Shown: positions 1-7,013 of the stretch, piece after piece | Position numbering within the stretch: position 1 is the stretch's first letter | How the letters are laid out: the number at the start of each line of letters is the position of its first letter | NCBI GenBank assembly: GCA_046760505.1 | Contig: JBHIEG010000018.1 | Span: forward strand, 1 to 38,800 | From: CAYFZR01 sp046760505 [NCBI: Candidatus Hydrothermarchaeota archaeon] | GTDB taxonomy: Archaea > CAYFZR01 | Direction of reading: 5' to 3' | Length of the DNA: 38,800 bases | Notes under the pieces: generated by a model | The model's input: the letters and a program-made list of their open reading frames with translations, nothing else | What the model was told of the DNA's origin: nothing | Databases searched by the model: none | Program-made: the position numbers and the translations under genes

Positions 1-2
1 CT

Positions 3-53
3 CTCGTGGTAGTGCTTATAGTTTTAATGGTATGGCCATATGAGGAAAAATAA
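3..53 (+). CDS. C-terminal end of an upstream membrane protein (partial)
   Basis: Reading frame 3 is open from the window edge to a TAA at 51-53 and encodes a hydrophobic segment followed by WPYEEK. This looks like the last transmembrane helix and charged tail of a protein that starts outside the window. The piece is only 16 residues, so a chance open frame is possible and no function can be assigned. Confidence 0.35.
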   Translation, partial: LVVVLIVLMVWPYEEK

Positions 54-104
54 CAAATAGGTAATGATTTAAGTTATTTTGATCTATATAATTTGGGGAT
101 TATA

Positions 105-1424
105 ATGTTGGAGAGCATATTTCGTGCCAAATCTATTGCGGTGGTTGGCGCTTCAGAAGATCCAAGCAAGTTAGGCAATACATTGCTCAGGAATATAATC
201 GATGGAGGTTTTGAAGGAAAAATCTATCCTATAAACCCAAAAGCGGAGAGAATTTTGGGTTTGAAAGCATATAAAAACGTTTTGGAAATAGAAGAGGATA
301 TCGATCTAGCGGTTATAGTGGTACCAAATAAAATAGTCCCGAGCGTGATGGAAGATATAGGTAGAAAAGGCATCAAGGGCGCAATAGTGATATCCGGGGG
401 ATTTAGAGAAATAGGGGAAGATGAACTCGAGAAAAATGTTGTAGAAGTAGCAAAGAAGCATGGTGTTAGGGTACTTGGACCTAACTGCCAAGGTATAAAT
501 TACACATACAACAAAATGTGTGCATCATGGCCTTTGATAAAATCAGAAGGCCCTTTGGCTATTATTTCGCAGAGTGGGACCATAGGAGCCTCGTTCGCTA
601 TGTGGGCAGAAGAAGAAGGAATTGGAATATCTTCTTTTGTAAGTCTCGGAAACAAGTGTGATATTGATGAAACTGATTTGATTGAATTCTTTGCACAGGA
701 CGATAATACGAAAGCAATATCTTTGTACATCGAGGGGATAGAAGATGGTAAGAAGTTCATGGAAGTAGCAAGAAGGACAACAAAAAAGAAACCAGTAATC
801 ATATTAAAGCCAGGAAAGACAGAAAAAGGTAGAAAAGCCATTGAAACTCATACAAAATCAATCGTTGGAGAAGATGAAGTTTATGACGCGGCTTTTAGAC
901 AGGTGGGAGTTAAAAGGGTGGAAGATTTAACGCAATTGTATGACTTTTCAAAAGCTTTCGCCTTATTGAAAAAACCTAGAGGTAAGAATTTAGCAATCGT
1001 AACAAGTTCAGGGGGATCTGCAATTCTTGCAACCGATCTTGCCGAGAGACTCGGATTAAACGTAGTGGAAATATCCAAAGAAGCAAGAGATAAACTAAGA
1101 GAAATATTGCCGCCACATTGCATTGTAAGCAATCCTATTGATCTGACGGGAGATGCCAACGCAAACATGTACGAAGAGACTCTGGAGATATTAATAAATG
1201 AGGAAAACATAGATGCGTTCCTTGTTATATTTGGAGATCCGATAGAAAACGCCTGTGAAGTGATAAAAAGAATCAGAGAGAAAACAGATAAGGAGATAGT
1301 TGTTTGCTACTTAGGAGGAGGCGAGGTAGAAAAAGAAGAATCATTGAAGATGCACAAAGAAGGAATACCAGTCTTTCCCACTCCAGAAAGAGCCGTCCGA
1401 GTTATAAATGCCTTGGTAAGTTGA
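105..1424 (+). CDS. acdA: ADP-forming acyl/acetyl-CoA synthetase, alpha subunit
   Basis: This is the CoA-binding and phospho-transfer subunit of NDP-forming acyl-CoA synthetase, which converts an acyl-CoA, ADP and phosphate to acid, ATP and CoA (or the reverse). The N-terminal Rossmann CoA-binding domain begins IAVVGASEDPSKLG (residues 11-24). The ligase domains include ISQSGTIGASFA (about 154-165) and VTSSGGSAILATD. The phospho-accepting His of the family fits H249 in ETHTKS. The 439-aa length suits a separate alpha subunit. I chose ATG 105 because MLESIFRAKSIAVVGAS matches family starts and a GGGG stretch lies about 8 nt upstream; an in-frame TTG at 93 is the alternative. The beta subunit follows within 60 bp, so the two are probably co-transcribed. 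Acetate is the default substrate, but an acyl or aryl substrate cannot be excluded. Confidence 0.9.
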   Translation: MLESIFRAKSIAVVGASEDPSKLGNTLLRNIIDGGFEGKIYPINPKAERILGLKAYKNVLEIEEDIDLAVIVVPNKIVPSVMEDIGRKGIKGAIVISGGFREIGEDELEKNVVEVAKKHGVRVLGPNCQGINYTYNKMCASWPLIKSEGPLAIISQSGTIGASFAMWAEEEGIGISSFVSLGNKCDIDETDLIEFFAQDDNTKAISLYIEGIEDGKKFMEVARRTTKKKPVIILKPGKTEKGRKAIETHTKSIVGEDEVYDAAFRQVGVKRVEDLTQLYDFSKAFALLKKPRGKNLAIVTSSGGSAILATDLAERLGLNVVEISKEARDKLREILPPHCIVSNPIDLTGDANANMYEETLEILINEENIDAFLVIFGDPIENACEVIKRIREKTDKEIVVCYLGGGEVEKEESLKMHKEGIPVFPTPERAVRVINALVS

Positions 1425-1481
1425 GAATCAACATATTAAAGTCAATACATCTTAGAGAGATTGAGACATGCAGTGAGATGG

Positions 1482-2114
1482 ATGTTCGTATTAACTGAGC
1501 CGGAGGCAAAAAAACTCCTTTTAAAATACGGCATAAACGTCCCGGAATTTAAGCTGGCAAAGAATAAAGAAGAAGCTCTGAAAATAGGAAGAGAGCTGGG
1601 CTATCCCTTGGTAATGAAGATTGTATCACCAGATATCTTACATAAAAGCATTGCAAACTGCGTAAAGTTGAATCTGAAGAGCGAACAAGAAATAATCTGT
1701 GGTTTCGAGGAAATCATAAAAAATGCCAAAAAATATAAGGAAGATGCGAGGATAGACGGAGTTCTACTATACAAGATGGTGCCAGAAGGAGTAGAACTGA
1801 TTATAGGATCGATAAAAGATGAGGTTTTCGGACACGTTCTCATGTTCGGTCTGGGAGGCTCGGAAGTCGAGAAGAAGAGAGATATCTCAACGAGAATCCT
1901 ACCTGTTACAGTAGAAGATGTGCTAGAAATGATTGCTGAGATAAAAGGCTATGAAAAATTGAAGAAAGAAATAGAATTAGATGAAATCGTCGATACGATA
2001 ATCAAGGTATCAAAGATGATAGAGGAAAATCCAGATATCAAAGAATTAGACATTAATCCCCTAATAATTTCGGCTAACACTATTTACGCTGTAGACGCGA
2101 GGATTATAAAGTAG
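1482..2114 (+). CDS. acdB: ADP-forming acyl/acetyl-CoA synthetase, beta subunit (ATP-grasp)
   Basis: This is the ATP-grasp nucleotide-binding subunit that pairs with the upstream alpha subunit. The family start LTEPEAKKLLLKYGI is followed by GYPLVMKIVSPDILHKS, then GHVLMFGLGGSEVEKKRD and the C-terminal DINPLI of ATP-grasp enzymes. At 210 aa it is slightly short for a separate beta subunit. ATG 1482 is chosen because LTEPEAK normally lies close to the N-terminus; an in-frame TTG at 1461 would add seven residues. The segment after HKS reads IANCVKLNL where the family usually has a DxGGVxLN-type loop, which may alter nucleotide or phosphohistidine handling. The family assignment is firm; substrate is unknown. 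Confidence 0.88.
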   Translation: MFVLTEPEAKKLLLKYGINVPEFKLAKNKEEALKIGRELGYPLVMKIVSPDILHKSIANCVKLNLKSEQEIICGFEEIIKNAKKYKEDARIDGVLLYKMVPEGVELIIGSIKDEVFGHVLMFGLGGSEVEKKRDISTRILPVTVEDVLEMIAEIKGYEKLKKEIELDEIVDTIIKVSKMIEENPDIKELDINPLIISANTIYAVDARIIK

Positions 2115-2126
2115 AAATTGAAGGAA

Positions 2127-2498
2127 CTAACCTGTCAGATTCTTTTTCTCATATTTTGTGGGACATTTCACCAATATTTGACTCGCGGTCACATGAGTTT
2201 TGGAATCCAATATACCCGTAACGACAACCCTCTTACCTTCTCCTATGTCCACGGGGAGATCTCCCTTATAAGTTACGTTCAGGGAGGATTTTCCATCGGA
2301 GAGGGTGAATTTTAATGTCTTTGGAATCCAAGTTAATGTTCCCTCCAGAATGTCTCCAACTACTCTCACCTCATGGTTGAGGTATTTATCTGAGTTAGCA
2401 CTGACCTGAGAGACGGTTAAATAAAAGGTTCCCGTTGTTTTTGTTGTACATCCTGCAATAAACATTACTAAGATCGCACTAAGTAAGATTCTCTTCAT
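2127..2498 (-). CDS. ccmE: Cytochrome c maturation heme chaperone CcmE (CxxxY type)
   Basis: CcmE is the periplasm-facing heme chaperone of System I cytochrome c biogenesis and accepts heme from CcmABCD. The N-terminus is hydrophobic and ends in FIAGC (residues 13-17), a lipobox-like sequence, so the protein may be a lipoprotein rather than anchored by an uncleaved helix. The OB-fold region runs roughly from 24 to 108. The C-terminal motif is KCPTKYEKK, with C112 and Y116. This is the CxxxY variant described for archaeal and some bacterial CcmE proteins, in place of the usual HxxxY. It is the last gene of the ccm cluster, one base after ccmD. Confidence 0.88.
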   Translation of the reverse strand: MKRILLSAILVMFIAGCTTKTTGTFYLTVSQVSANSDKYLNHEVRVVGDILEGTLTWIPKTLKFTLSDGKSSLNVTYKGDLPVDIGEGKRVVVTGILDSKTHVTASQILVKCPTKYEKKNLTG

Positions 2499-2499
2499 T

Positions 2500-2628
2500 T
2501 TATCGCCTCTCGATTGATTTCATTTTTCTTTCAAGAGCCTTCATCCGCATATCCATCCAGAGAAGGTATAAAAAAAGTCCTGTCCAGATAAATACGCTTG
2601 CCATCAAAATGCCCACGAGAGTATCCAT
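2500..2628 (-). CDS. ccmD: CcmD-like small membrane protein
   Basis: A 42-codon frame fits exactly between ccmC and ccmE. It encodes one transmembrane helix (about residues 4-24, rich in L, I, F and W) followed by a basic amphipathic tail containing RMKALERKMKSIERR. That is the usual layout of CcmD, the adaptor that helps release holo-CcmE from the CcmABC complex. ATG 2628 directly follows the ccmC stop (TGAATG) and has a GGAGGT site 8 nt upstream inside the end of ccmC, so translation is probably coupled. CcmD sequences are poorly conserved, so the call rests on size, topology and position. Confidence 0.82.
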   Translation of the reverse strand: MDTLVGILMASVFIWTGLFLYLLWMDMRMKALERKMKSIERR

Positions 2629-3135
2629 TCAAGTACCTCCAAATGTTGGTAGTTCTTGAGGGTGTAGAGCACTGAACTTCACAGACACATAGCTGATGAT
2701 TATGCATATAAATCCTAGGATGGCGAATACTGCAGTTATCCTTGCTCTCTTCTCCTCGTTAACTATTGCGGACCTGAGGGTAAGATACGCCGCATATACG
2801 AGCCAAAGAATTAGAGTGGTCGTTTGTCTAGGGTCCCAGTTCCAGAAAGCACCCCATCTCATCTTTGCCCATATTGCACCCGTAACTAGGGCAAGAGCAC
2901 CGAACAATAAGCCTAACTTTGCTGAAGAATGAGCAATATCATCTAACTTCACGTTTCTTTTCTTTAAATAGGAAGTACTCCCTACAAACGTTATTGTAAA
3001 GGCAAGATAAGATATCCATGCCATTGGTACGTGGAAATAAATCATTCTGTCTCTGTCATCCGCATTTGGAGAGTATACAAGTGCCAGATATAAGGCGAGG
3101 GATATAGCCAGCCATATTGCAACAATCTCCTTCAT
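2629..3135 (-). CDS. ccmC: Heme exporter/handling protein CcmC
   Basis: CcmC is a membrane protein of the heme-handling family that presents heme to CcmE. The tryptophan-rich signature WGAFWNWDPRQT is at residues 94-105, and histidines flanking it (H35 in YFHVPMAW and H158 in SALHPQ) fit the two axial heme ligands of the family. There are about five or six membrane segments. At 168 aa it is shorter than most bacterial CcmC proteins but the motif block is complete. It is translationally linked to ccmD. A 125-bp gap separates it from the upstream Cys-cluster gene, so it may have its own promoter. Confidence 0.93.
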   Translation of the reverse strand: MKEIVAIWLAISLALYLALVYSPNADDRDRMIYFHVPMAWISYLAFTITFVGSTSYLKKRNVKLDDIAHSSAKLGLLFGALALVTGAIWAKMRWGAFWNWDPRQTTTLILWLVYAAYLTLRSAIVNEEKRARITAVFAILGFICIIISYVSVKFSALHPQELPTFGGT

Positions 3136-3179
3136 GGAAGCACCTGTTTTTTGTGGTTTTTACGGAATTTATGAATGTT

Positions 3180-3195
3180 GATATACCTCTTTAAA
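3180..3195 (-). promoter_or_regulatory. Possible promoter upstream of ccmC
   Basis: Read on the minus strand, the AT-rich gap between the Cys-cluster gene and ccmC contains TTTAAAGAGGTATAT. It could supply a TATA element 45-60 bp upstream of the ccmC start, which also has an AGGTG ribosome site. The match is weak. Confidence 0.25.
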
Positions 3196-3260
3196 CTTTT
3201 TGCGTTTACTTTTATCGAAACCTTATTTTTTCTTTTATCAATGATCTTTCTGTAATTTTT

Positions 3261-3644
3261 CTATATTTTTCGAGGGATCCATATGCATGAACTTCCGTAT
3301 TTCAAACATTCTCGCGGTTTGGAATCTTTTATTAAACACTCACCCCTTAGATCTCCGTAATCCTTCAAAAACGGACATGTACTCCTCAGTTTGTTTGGAT
3401 TATTGGTGTTTCTATCTAGACGAATTATGTACTTCTCAACTTTATTCAAGTTCTCTAGAAATCTTTTGCAATCAATGTATCTGGATAGATTTTTCTGCTT
3501 ATCTTTCCATTCAACCTCAATGCATATATTTTCCAGGATCTCTCTCCTGTCCTCCTTTAACCATCTCTTCAGATCCTCTACATTTATTAGGTTATGTTCA
3601 CGCCAGTGTGCCCTACAACATGCTCCACAGTTTTTACAGATCAT
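3261..3644 (-). CDS. YkgJ-type cysteine-cluster (zinc/iron-chelating) protein
   Basis: The protein begins MICKNCGACC, the N-terminal CxxCGxCC signature of the YkgJ/Fliq-like cysteine-cluster family. Further cysteines follow at IDCKRF, RSTCPFL, GECLI, PRECLKYG and SSCIW, giving about ten in 127 residues, enough to bind a metal or Fe-S cluster. No signal peptide is present, so it should be cytoplasmic. Its ATG overlaps the ccmB stop (ATGA, 3641-3644), implying translational coupling. The role is not established; the position suggests a link to heme or metal handling during cytochrome maturation, which is inference. Confidence 0.75.
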   Translation of the reverse strand: MICKNCGACCRAHWREHNLINVEDLKRWLKEDRREILENICIEVEWKDKQKNLSRYIDCKRFLENLNKVEKYIIRLDRNTNNPNKLRSTCPFLKDYGDLRGECLIKDSKPRECLKYGSSCIWIPRKI

Positions 3645-4309
3645 TCTTCCACAACGTAATCGAAGACATATAGGGAGGTTAAAAACATCAATAAGATGTA
3701 GGAGAGGAGTATGATAAGTTCAATCTTTGTGTGCTCAATTCCGAAACCCATTATAGTTTTTTTGGAAGCGGAAACAGAAGGAATAACCACTGGTAACAAC
3801 AAGGGAAAAAGTACAACGGGAAGTAAAACTTCTCTCGCGCGAGCATCCATTACCAGACTCGCTATTATGGATCCAACAATCACAAATCCTATGATTCCGA
3901 TAAAAATATCGATGAATACCAAAAGTATATTGAAATCTATGTTCAGGTTGAACAAAACGATTGATAGCGGAAAAACGACTACCATCAAAACCAGCATGAT
4001 GAATAGATTGTAAAGCATCTTTCCAAGGAGAATTGACCTGTTTTTTATGGGGCTCAAGAGTAGCCCCTCAAGGGTTCCGGTTTCCTTCTCCCTTACAAAG
4101 GTTCTGTTTAAACTCAACGTGCCGGAAAAGAGAAGGATAACCCATATCAAAACGGGTACGAGATCTTTAATAAGGTTCACATATGTTCCCAGCGTATAAC
4201 TGAGAAGGGTGAGCACTATCAGGGCAAATATGAATACAGAACTGATTGTATGCTTTGCTCTCAGTTCCACTCTTACGTCCTTTGAAAAAATAGCCAGCCA
4301 ATCACTCAT
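3641..4309 (-). CDS. ccmB: Heme exporter permease CcmB
   Basis: CcmB is the membrane subunit of the CcmAB ABC complex that drives holo-CcmE release. The 222-residue protein has about six transmembrane segments. It carries the family block REKETGTLEGLLLSPI after the second helix, with NRSILLGKMLYNL following. ATG 4309 is preferred over an upstream TTG (4321) because GGTGA lies about 6 nt before it and the cytoplasmic start MSDWLAIFSKDVRVELR suits the family. It follows ccmA with almost no spacing and overlaps the Cys-cluster gene by 4 bp. Confidence 0.88.
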   Translation of the reverse strand: MSDWLAIFSKDVRVELRAKHTISSVFIFALIVLTLLSYTLGTYVNLIKDLVPVLIWVILLFSGTLSLNRTFVREKETGTLEGLLLSPIKNRSILLGKMLYNLFIMLVLMVVVFPLSIVLFNLNIDFNILLVFIDIFIGIIGFVIVGSIIASLVMDARAREVLLPVVLFPLLLPVVIPSVSASKKTIMGFGIEHTKIELIILLSYILLMFLTSLYVFDYVVEE

Positions 4310-4310
4310 C

Positions 4311-5027
4311 TCATTCACCAATTAAATTAAGAAAGACGTCTTCCAGAGAGTCCTTTATTTCTTCAATGTACTCCAGAAATATAACCTGACCTCTATTCAT
4401 TATTGCGACTCTATTACAAAGCGACTCTGCCTCACTTAGATGATGTGTTGTTAAAAAAACAGTTGTACCATCTTTATTTAGATGTTTAATTAGGGATCTA
4501 ATCTTTTTTGCACTAATTGGATCCAATCCCGAGGTTGGCTCATCCAAAAGAAGTATCTTGGGTTTATGAAGCAAGGCCTTTCCTATTGAAACTCTTTTTT
4601 TCATACCGCTAGAGAGAGTATACACCTTTTCATTTGCAAATTCTACCATGTCAACGATTTCTAAAACATCCCAAATTTTTTCTTCGTCATTTATTCCATA
4701 TAGTTTCATGTAAAAATCGAGATTTTCATAACTGGAGAGTTCTTCGTATAGAAATGCATTATGAGAAACGACGCCGATCATTGATTTAACCTCCTCTGGA
4801 TGGTCTATTACACTCTTTCTACCTACGTAAACATCTCCTTCAGTGGGTTTAAGCAGTGTAGAAATTATTTTTATAAGCGTAGTCTTTCCAGCCCCATTGG
4901 GTCCCAACAAACCAAAAAATTCTCCCTCTTTTACCGAAAAGGTCACTTTATTTAACGCTGTTACCTCGCCATACCTCTTAACGATGTTCCTGACATCTAT
5001 GTCAGCGGCAGGCATATCTTTAGACAT
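4311..5027 (-). CDS. ccmA: Heme exporter ATP-binding protein CcmA
   Basis: This is the ABC ATPase of the CcmABCD complex. It has a complete Walker A (GPNGAGKT, about residues 42-49), a Q-loop region, the signature LSSGMKKRVSIGKAL, Walker B LLLDEPTSGLDP and the switch TTHH. General ABC-2 type ATPases look alike, so the specific call rests on the adjoining ccmB, ccmC, ccmD and ccmE. It is the first gene of the cluster, and a TATA element about 28 bp upstream of the ATG suggests a leaderless transcript. Confidence 0.88.
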   Translation of the reverse strand: MSKDMPAADIDVRNIVKRYGEVTALNKVTFSVKEGEFFGLLGPNGAGKTTLIKIISTLLKPTEGDVYVGRKSVIDHPEEVKSMIGVVSHNAFLYEELSSYENLDFYMKLYGINDEEKIWDVLEIVDMVEFANEKVYTLSSGMKKRVSIGKALLHKPKILLLDEPTSGLDPISAKKIRSLIKHLNKDGTTVFLTTHHLSEAESLCNRVAIMNRGQVIFLEYIEEIKDSLEDVFLNLIGE

Positions 5028-5048
5028 ATCTTAAGAAACGTAATCCAA

Positions 5049-5059
5049 TATATTTAAAT
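5049..5059 (-). promoter_or_regulatory. TATA box of the ccm operon
   Basis: On the minus strand ATTTAAATATA is centred about 28 bp before the ccmA ATG (5027). At normal archaeal TATA spacing, transcription would start at or within a base or two of the start codon. Confidence 0.5.
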
Positions 5060-5082
5060 CCATAAGAAGAGGCGAAGAGTAT

Positions 5083-5421
5083 CTAATAGTAATCTACATT
5101 ATCGATAAGAAAAACATTTTCCAAACTCGCTTCTTTTTCATTTGGCGAAAATCTTTTAGAATTTTTTTCTAGAATCTTGAATTGTTTGGTACTTATTTGG
5201 CAGGTATTTCTTGTTATATCCTCTAACAAGATTTTCGCCGCGCTTATCCTTGATGGTGTATCCAACACGTTGAAGGATAGAAAGGTTATTCCATCACTAT
5301 TTAATCTCGTGGTTTTTAATGTGAAGTCTACCACGTTGATGTCTTCCTTAATCAGTCTAGGTACTATGTTGTTCACCTCTTTAAGGTAGCAGCAGATCTC
5401 AACTTTCATCAGAATCTTCAT
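5083..5421 (-). CDS. Hypothetical protein, 112 aa
   Basis: I do not recognise this protein. It starts MKILMKVEICCYLKEVNNIVPRL and has a predicted alternation of strands and helices over residues 5-75, broadly like a small ACT-type alpha/beta domain, then a charged C-terminus with KQFKILEKNSKRF. There is no signal peptide or membrane helix. The start could be M1 (5421) or M5 (5409). It ends just upstream of the ccmA promoter and runs in the same direction, and is divergent from the winged-helix gene at 5584. The frame is long enough and cleanly placed to be real, but function is unknown. Confidence 0.55.
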   Translation of the reverse strand: MKILMKVEICCYLKEVNNIVPRLIKEDINVVDFTLKTTRLNSDGITFLSFNVLDTPSRISAAKILLEDITRNTCQISTKQFKILEKNSKRFSPNEKEASLENVFLIDNVDYY

Positions 5422-5485
5422 GTTACCACGATCTTAGGCGGTAATAATTATTTTGCCTTTTTTTAGTAAATTTAGTTTTCGTAAA

Positions 5486-5504
5486 TGAAATAAACTTATA
5501 AAAG
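5486..5504 (+). promoter_or_regulatory. Promoter region of the winged-helix operon with TGAAATA half-site
   Basis: TGAAATAA (5486-5493) is followed directly by CTTATAAAAGG, a strong archaeal TATA-like element that would start transcription near 5525. A second TATA candidate, TATATATA (5553-5560), is 27 bp upstream of the ATG at 5584 and would give a leaderless message. The TGAAATA sequence recurs in the palindrome at 6795-6814. Confidence 0.45.
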
Positions 5505-5583
5505 GGAGATATGAAAAAATAACAGTTTCTCAACAGATTTGCTTACACAAACTATATATAATCCACGGTATAAAATAAAAAAC

Positions 5584-5943
5584 ATGTCAGTGGAAAAATT
5601 AGCAGCCTCCATGAAGGGTTATCTATCCGAGGAAACTGCTACCGACTTCTTATTACTCAACAAAATCTTCAATGAACCTAGATTCAGGGCACTGAAGAAC
5701 AAGGCTATTGACAGGGTTTCCACCGTCTTGCTATCCGGAGCGAAGAATCACGAGTTGTTCTTCGACATAGTCGAGTGGGGCGTCCAAAATGGAGTTGCCT
5801 CAAAGCCAACATTTTCTAGGAGAAAAAACTTTTTGAAGGACCTTGGAATCATTGAAGAAGAGAAGGTAAAGACAGACTTCGGAAGACCGAGGATCAGACT
5901 CATCTTAAATGAAGACAAGTTTAGAGAGCATTTCAATCCTTAA
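5584..5943 (+). CDS. Winged-helix DNA-binding regulator
   Basis: This 119-aa protein is a probable transcription regulator. The helical N-terminus (residues 1-50) would serve for dimerisation. A winged-helix domain covers about 55-110: LFFDIVEWGVQNG, then the recognition-helix region ASKPTFSRRKNFLKDLG, then a wing containing KTDFGRPRIRLIL. The ASKPTFSRR...GRPR pattern resembles, from memory, the C-terminal domain of haloarchaeal TbsP/DUF5821 regulators. ATG 5584 is preferred to an in-frame TTG at 5539 because a TATA box sits 27 bp upstream of the ATG. It lies 50 bp before the helical protein gene and probably shares its transcript. It is the likely local regulator of the CHAT locus. Confidence 0.75.
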   Translation: MSVEKLAASMKGYLSEETATDFLLLNKIFNEPRFRALKNKAIDRVSTVLLSGAKNHELFFDIVEWGVQNGVASKPTFSRRKNFLKDLGIIEEEKVKTDFGRPRIRLILNEDKFREHFNP

Positions 5944-5993
5944 TCTTTCTTTTTCATTCCCACTTTATGAAAGTCAAAGACTAGGGACAACGT

Positions 5994-6737
5994 ATGATAA
6001 AACTTACTGAGGAAGAATCAAAATTAGTTGAAGAATTCGCCAACTGTTATGATGTAGTTAAGAACATGCCTAACTTTCTCTATGCCAAATATCAGCTTGG
6101 AAATCTCAAGGAAGAAACTGAAAAACTCGGAAAGGATATTGAATATCATCTTTCCAAGGGAAAAGATCCTAGAGAGATAGAAAAACTAATTTCAGGTACT
6201 ATAGAAGAGGTCGAAACGAGGAGGAAGGTTTTCGGCTTATATGAAGTCCTTCCTTACTTCAGAAGGAAGGAGATTGATTTTCTAACCAGACTTCACAAAA
6301 AAGCCTTGGATGTATCGATCTTAGTTGTATTGAATAGAGAGGGACTGCTAAAATTAAACAAGGAAAAAGAAGAATCAATTAAAAACAGAATATGGCTAGG
6401 CTTGGAGTTAAAGATGTTTGCCATGCTTGGAGGCGTCCAAATACCCGAGGAATCCTCATTACCCAATGAAATCATCGGAAAAATATCAGAAGAATGCGTA
6501 AAAACCCTATATTCGAAAATCAAGGAGGAAAGAGAAAAATATCTGAAGTACATTCTGAATGTACTAGATTTCAGGCATAAAGTAGCGTTATACGATTTGG
6601 ACCCAGATCTCTGGCGTTTTTTTGTTGTAATAGAGGCGGTTAGATTACTTGATGTTTCTGGAGAGTTCGTACACGACTTGATAGAATTATCGATATTACT
6701 CCAAAAACTGGAAAAAATCGAAGAAGAAATTAAATAA
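5994..6737 (+). CDS. All-helical protein of unknown family (copy A)
   Basis: I do not recognise this 247-aa family. It is predicted to be almost entirely alpha-helical and soluble, with charged coiled-coil-like segments at about 35-75 and 235-247. The stretches shared with its paralog at 10762 are FANCYDVV (16-22), YFRRKEIDFLTRLHKKALD (88-106), WLGLELKMFAMLGG (134-147), DLDPDLWRFF (201-210) and RLLDVSGEFVHDLIELSILL (217-236). The two align without gaps from residue 10 to the end and look about two-thirds identical by eye. This copy stops at EEEIK and lacks the Gly/Trp tail of copy B. It lies downstream of the winged-helix gene, with a T-rich terminator-like run following it. Confidence 0.8.
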   Translation: MIKLTEEESKLVEEFANCYDVVKNMPNFLYAKYQLGNLKEETEKLGKDIEYHLSKGKDPREIEKLISGTIEEVETRRKVFGLYEVLPYFRRKEIDFLTRLHKKALDVSILVVLNREGLLKLNKEKEESIKNRIWLGLELKMFAMLGGVQIPEESSLPNEIIGKISEECVKTLYSKIKEEREKYLKYILNVLDFRHKVALYDLDPDLWRFFVVIEAVRLLDVSGEFVHDLIELSILLQKLEKIEEEIK

Positions 6738-6772
6738 AATTTAGTTTTAGAGTTAAAAAAACATCTAATTCG

Positions 6773-6788
6773 TTTTTTATTTTTTTCT
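6773..6788 (+). terminator. T-rich terminator after helical protein A
   Basis: About 35 bp after the stop codon, the plus strand reads a run of six T, an A and then seven T, typical of intrinsic U-tract termination in archaea. It separates the winged-helix/helical-protein operon from the micropeptide gene. Confidence 0.5.
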
Positions 6789-6794
6789 ACACTT

Positions 6795-6814
6795 TATTTC
6801 ATTTTAGTGAAATA
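6795..6814. promoter_or_regulatory. Perfect inverted repeat TATTTCA-N6-TGAAATA at the micropeptide promoter
   Basis: The two 7-bp arms match perfectly (6795-6801 and 6808-6814) around a 6-bp spacer. The right arm runs into AAATATATC, the best TATA candidate for the micropeptide gene, so a bound protein would compete with transcription factors. The TGAAATA half also occurs beside the TATA box of the winged-helix operon. It is a plausible operator for the winged-helix protein. Confidence 0.45.
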
Positions 6815-6868
6815 TATCTCAGATAAGTTTCATCTTTTTGTAACAAAGTGAATGGAGGGGGTTGGGAA

Positions 6869-7000
6869 ATGAAAACTAGAGTATTGAGTTTCTTTGCGGA
6901 AAGGCCAAGACTTGTCACATTCTTGGTATCCACTGTCGTGCTATTAAGCCTAAGCACGGTAGGACTTGCTGATCCTGCTGGTGGCGGTTGGGGACCATAG
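6869..7000 (+). CDS. 43-aa micropeptide with signal/transmembrane segment and GGGWGP tail
   Basis: A short frame with a strong ribosome site (GGAGGGGG, 6854-6861) encodes 43 residues. The N-terminus MKTRVLSFFAERPR is basic, residues 15-33 form one hydrophobic helix, and GLA-D at 32-35 would fit signal peptidase cleavage. Cleavage there would leave the nine-residue DPAGGGWGP. The [FY]xAExPR start, leucine-rich helix and terminal Gly-Pro recall tiny peptides I remember next to CHAT genes in haloarchaea (DUF7503-type names); this is recollection, not a search. The tail resembles that of helical protein B. Possible roles are secreted signal, modified peptide precursor, or CHAT substrate. Confidence 0.72.
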   Translation: MKTRVLSFFAERPRLVTFLVSTVVLLSLSTVGLADPAGGGWGP

Positions 7001-7013
7001 ATCTATTGCCGCT

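Noticed and set aside
1304-1498. 64-aa plus frame overlapping the end of acdA
   Set aside because: It is a +1 shadow of the acdA 3' end with no ribosome site, and the acdA and acdB frames explain the region.
2118-2315. 65-aa plus frame opposite ccmE
   Set aside because: The minus-strand CcmE has clear family motifs and a fitting position in the operon; the plus frame has no recognisable features.
6738-6868. Copy A of the helical protein and the micropeptide as one frameshifted gene
   Set aside because: The micropeptide has its own palindrome, ribosome site, start and hydrophobic segment, and a terminator-like T-run separates the two, so it is an independent gene rather than a detached tail.
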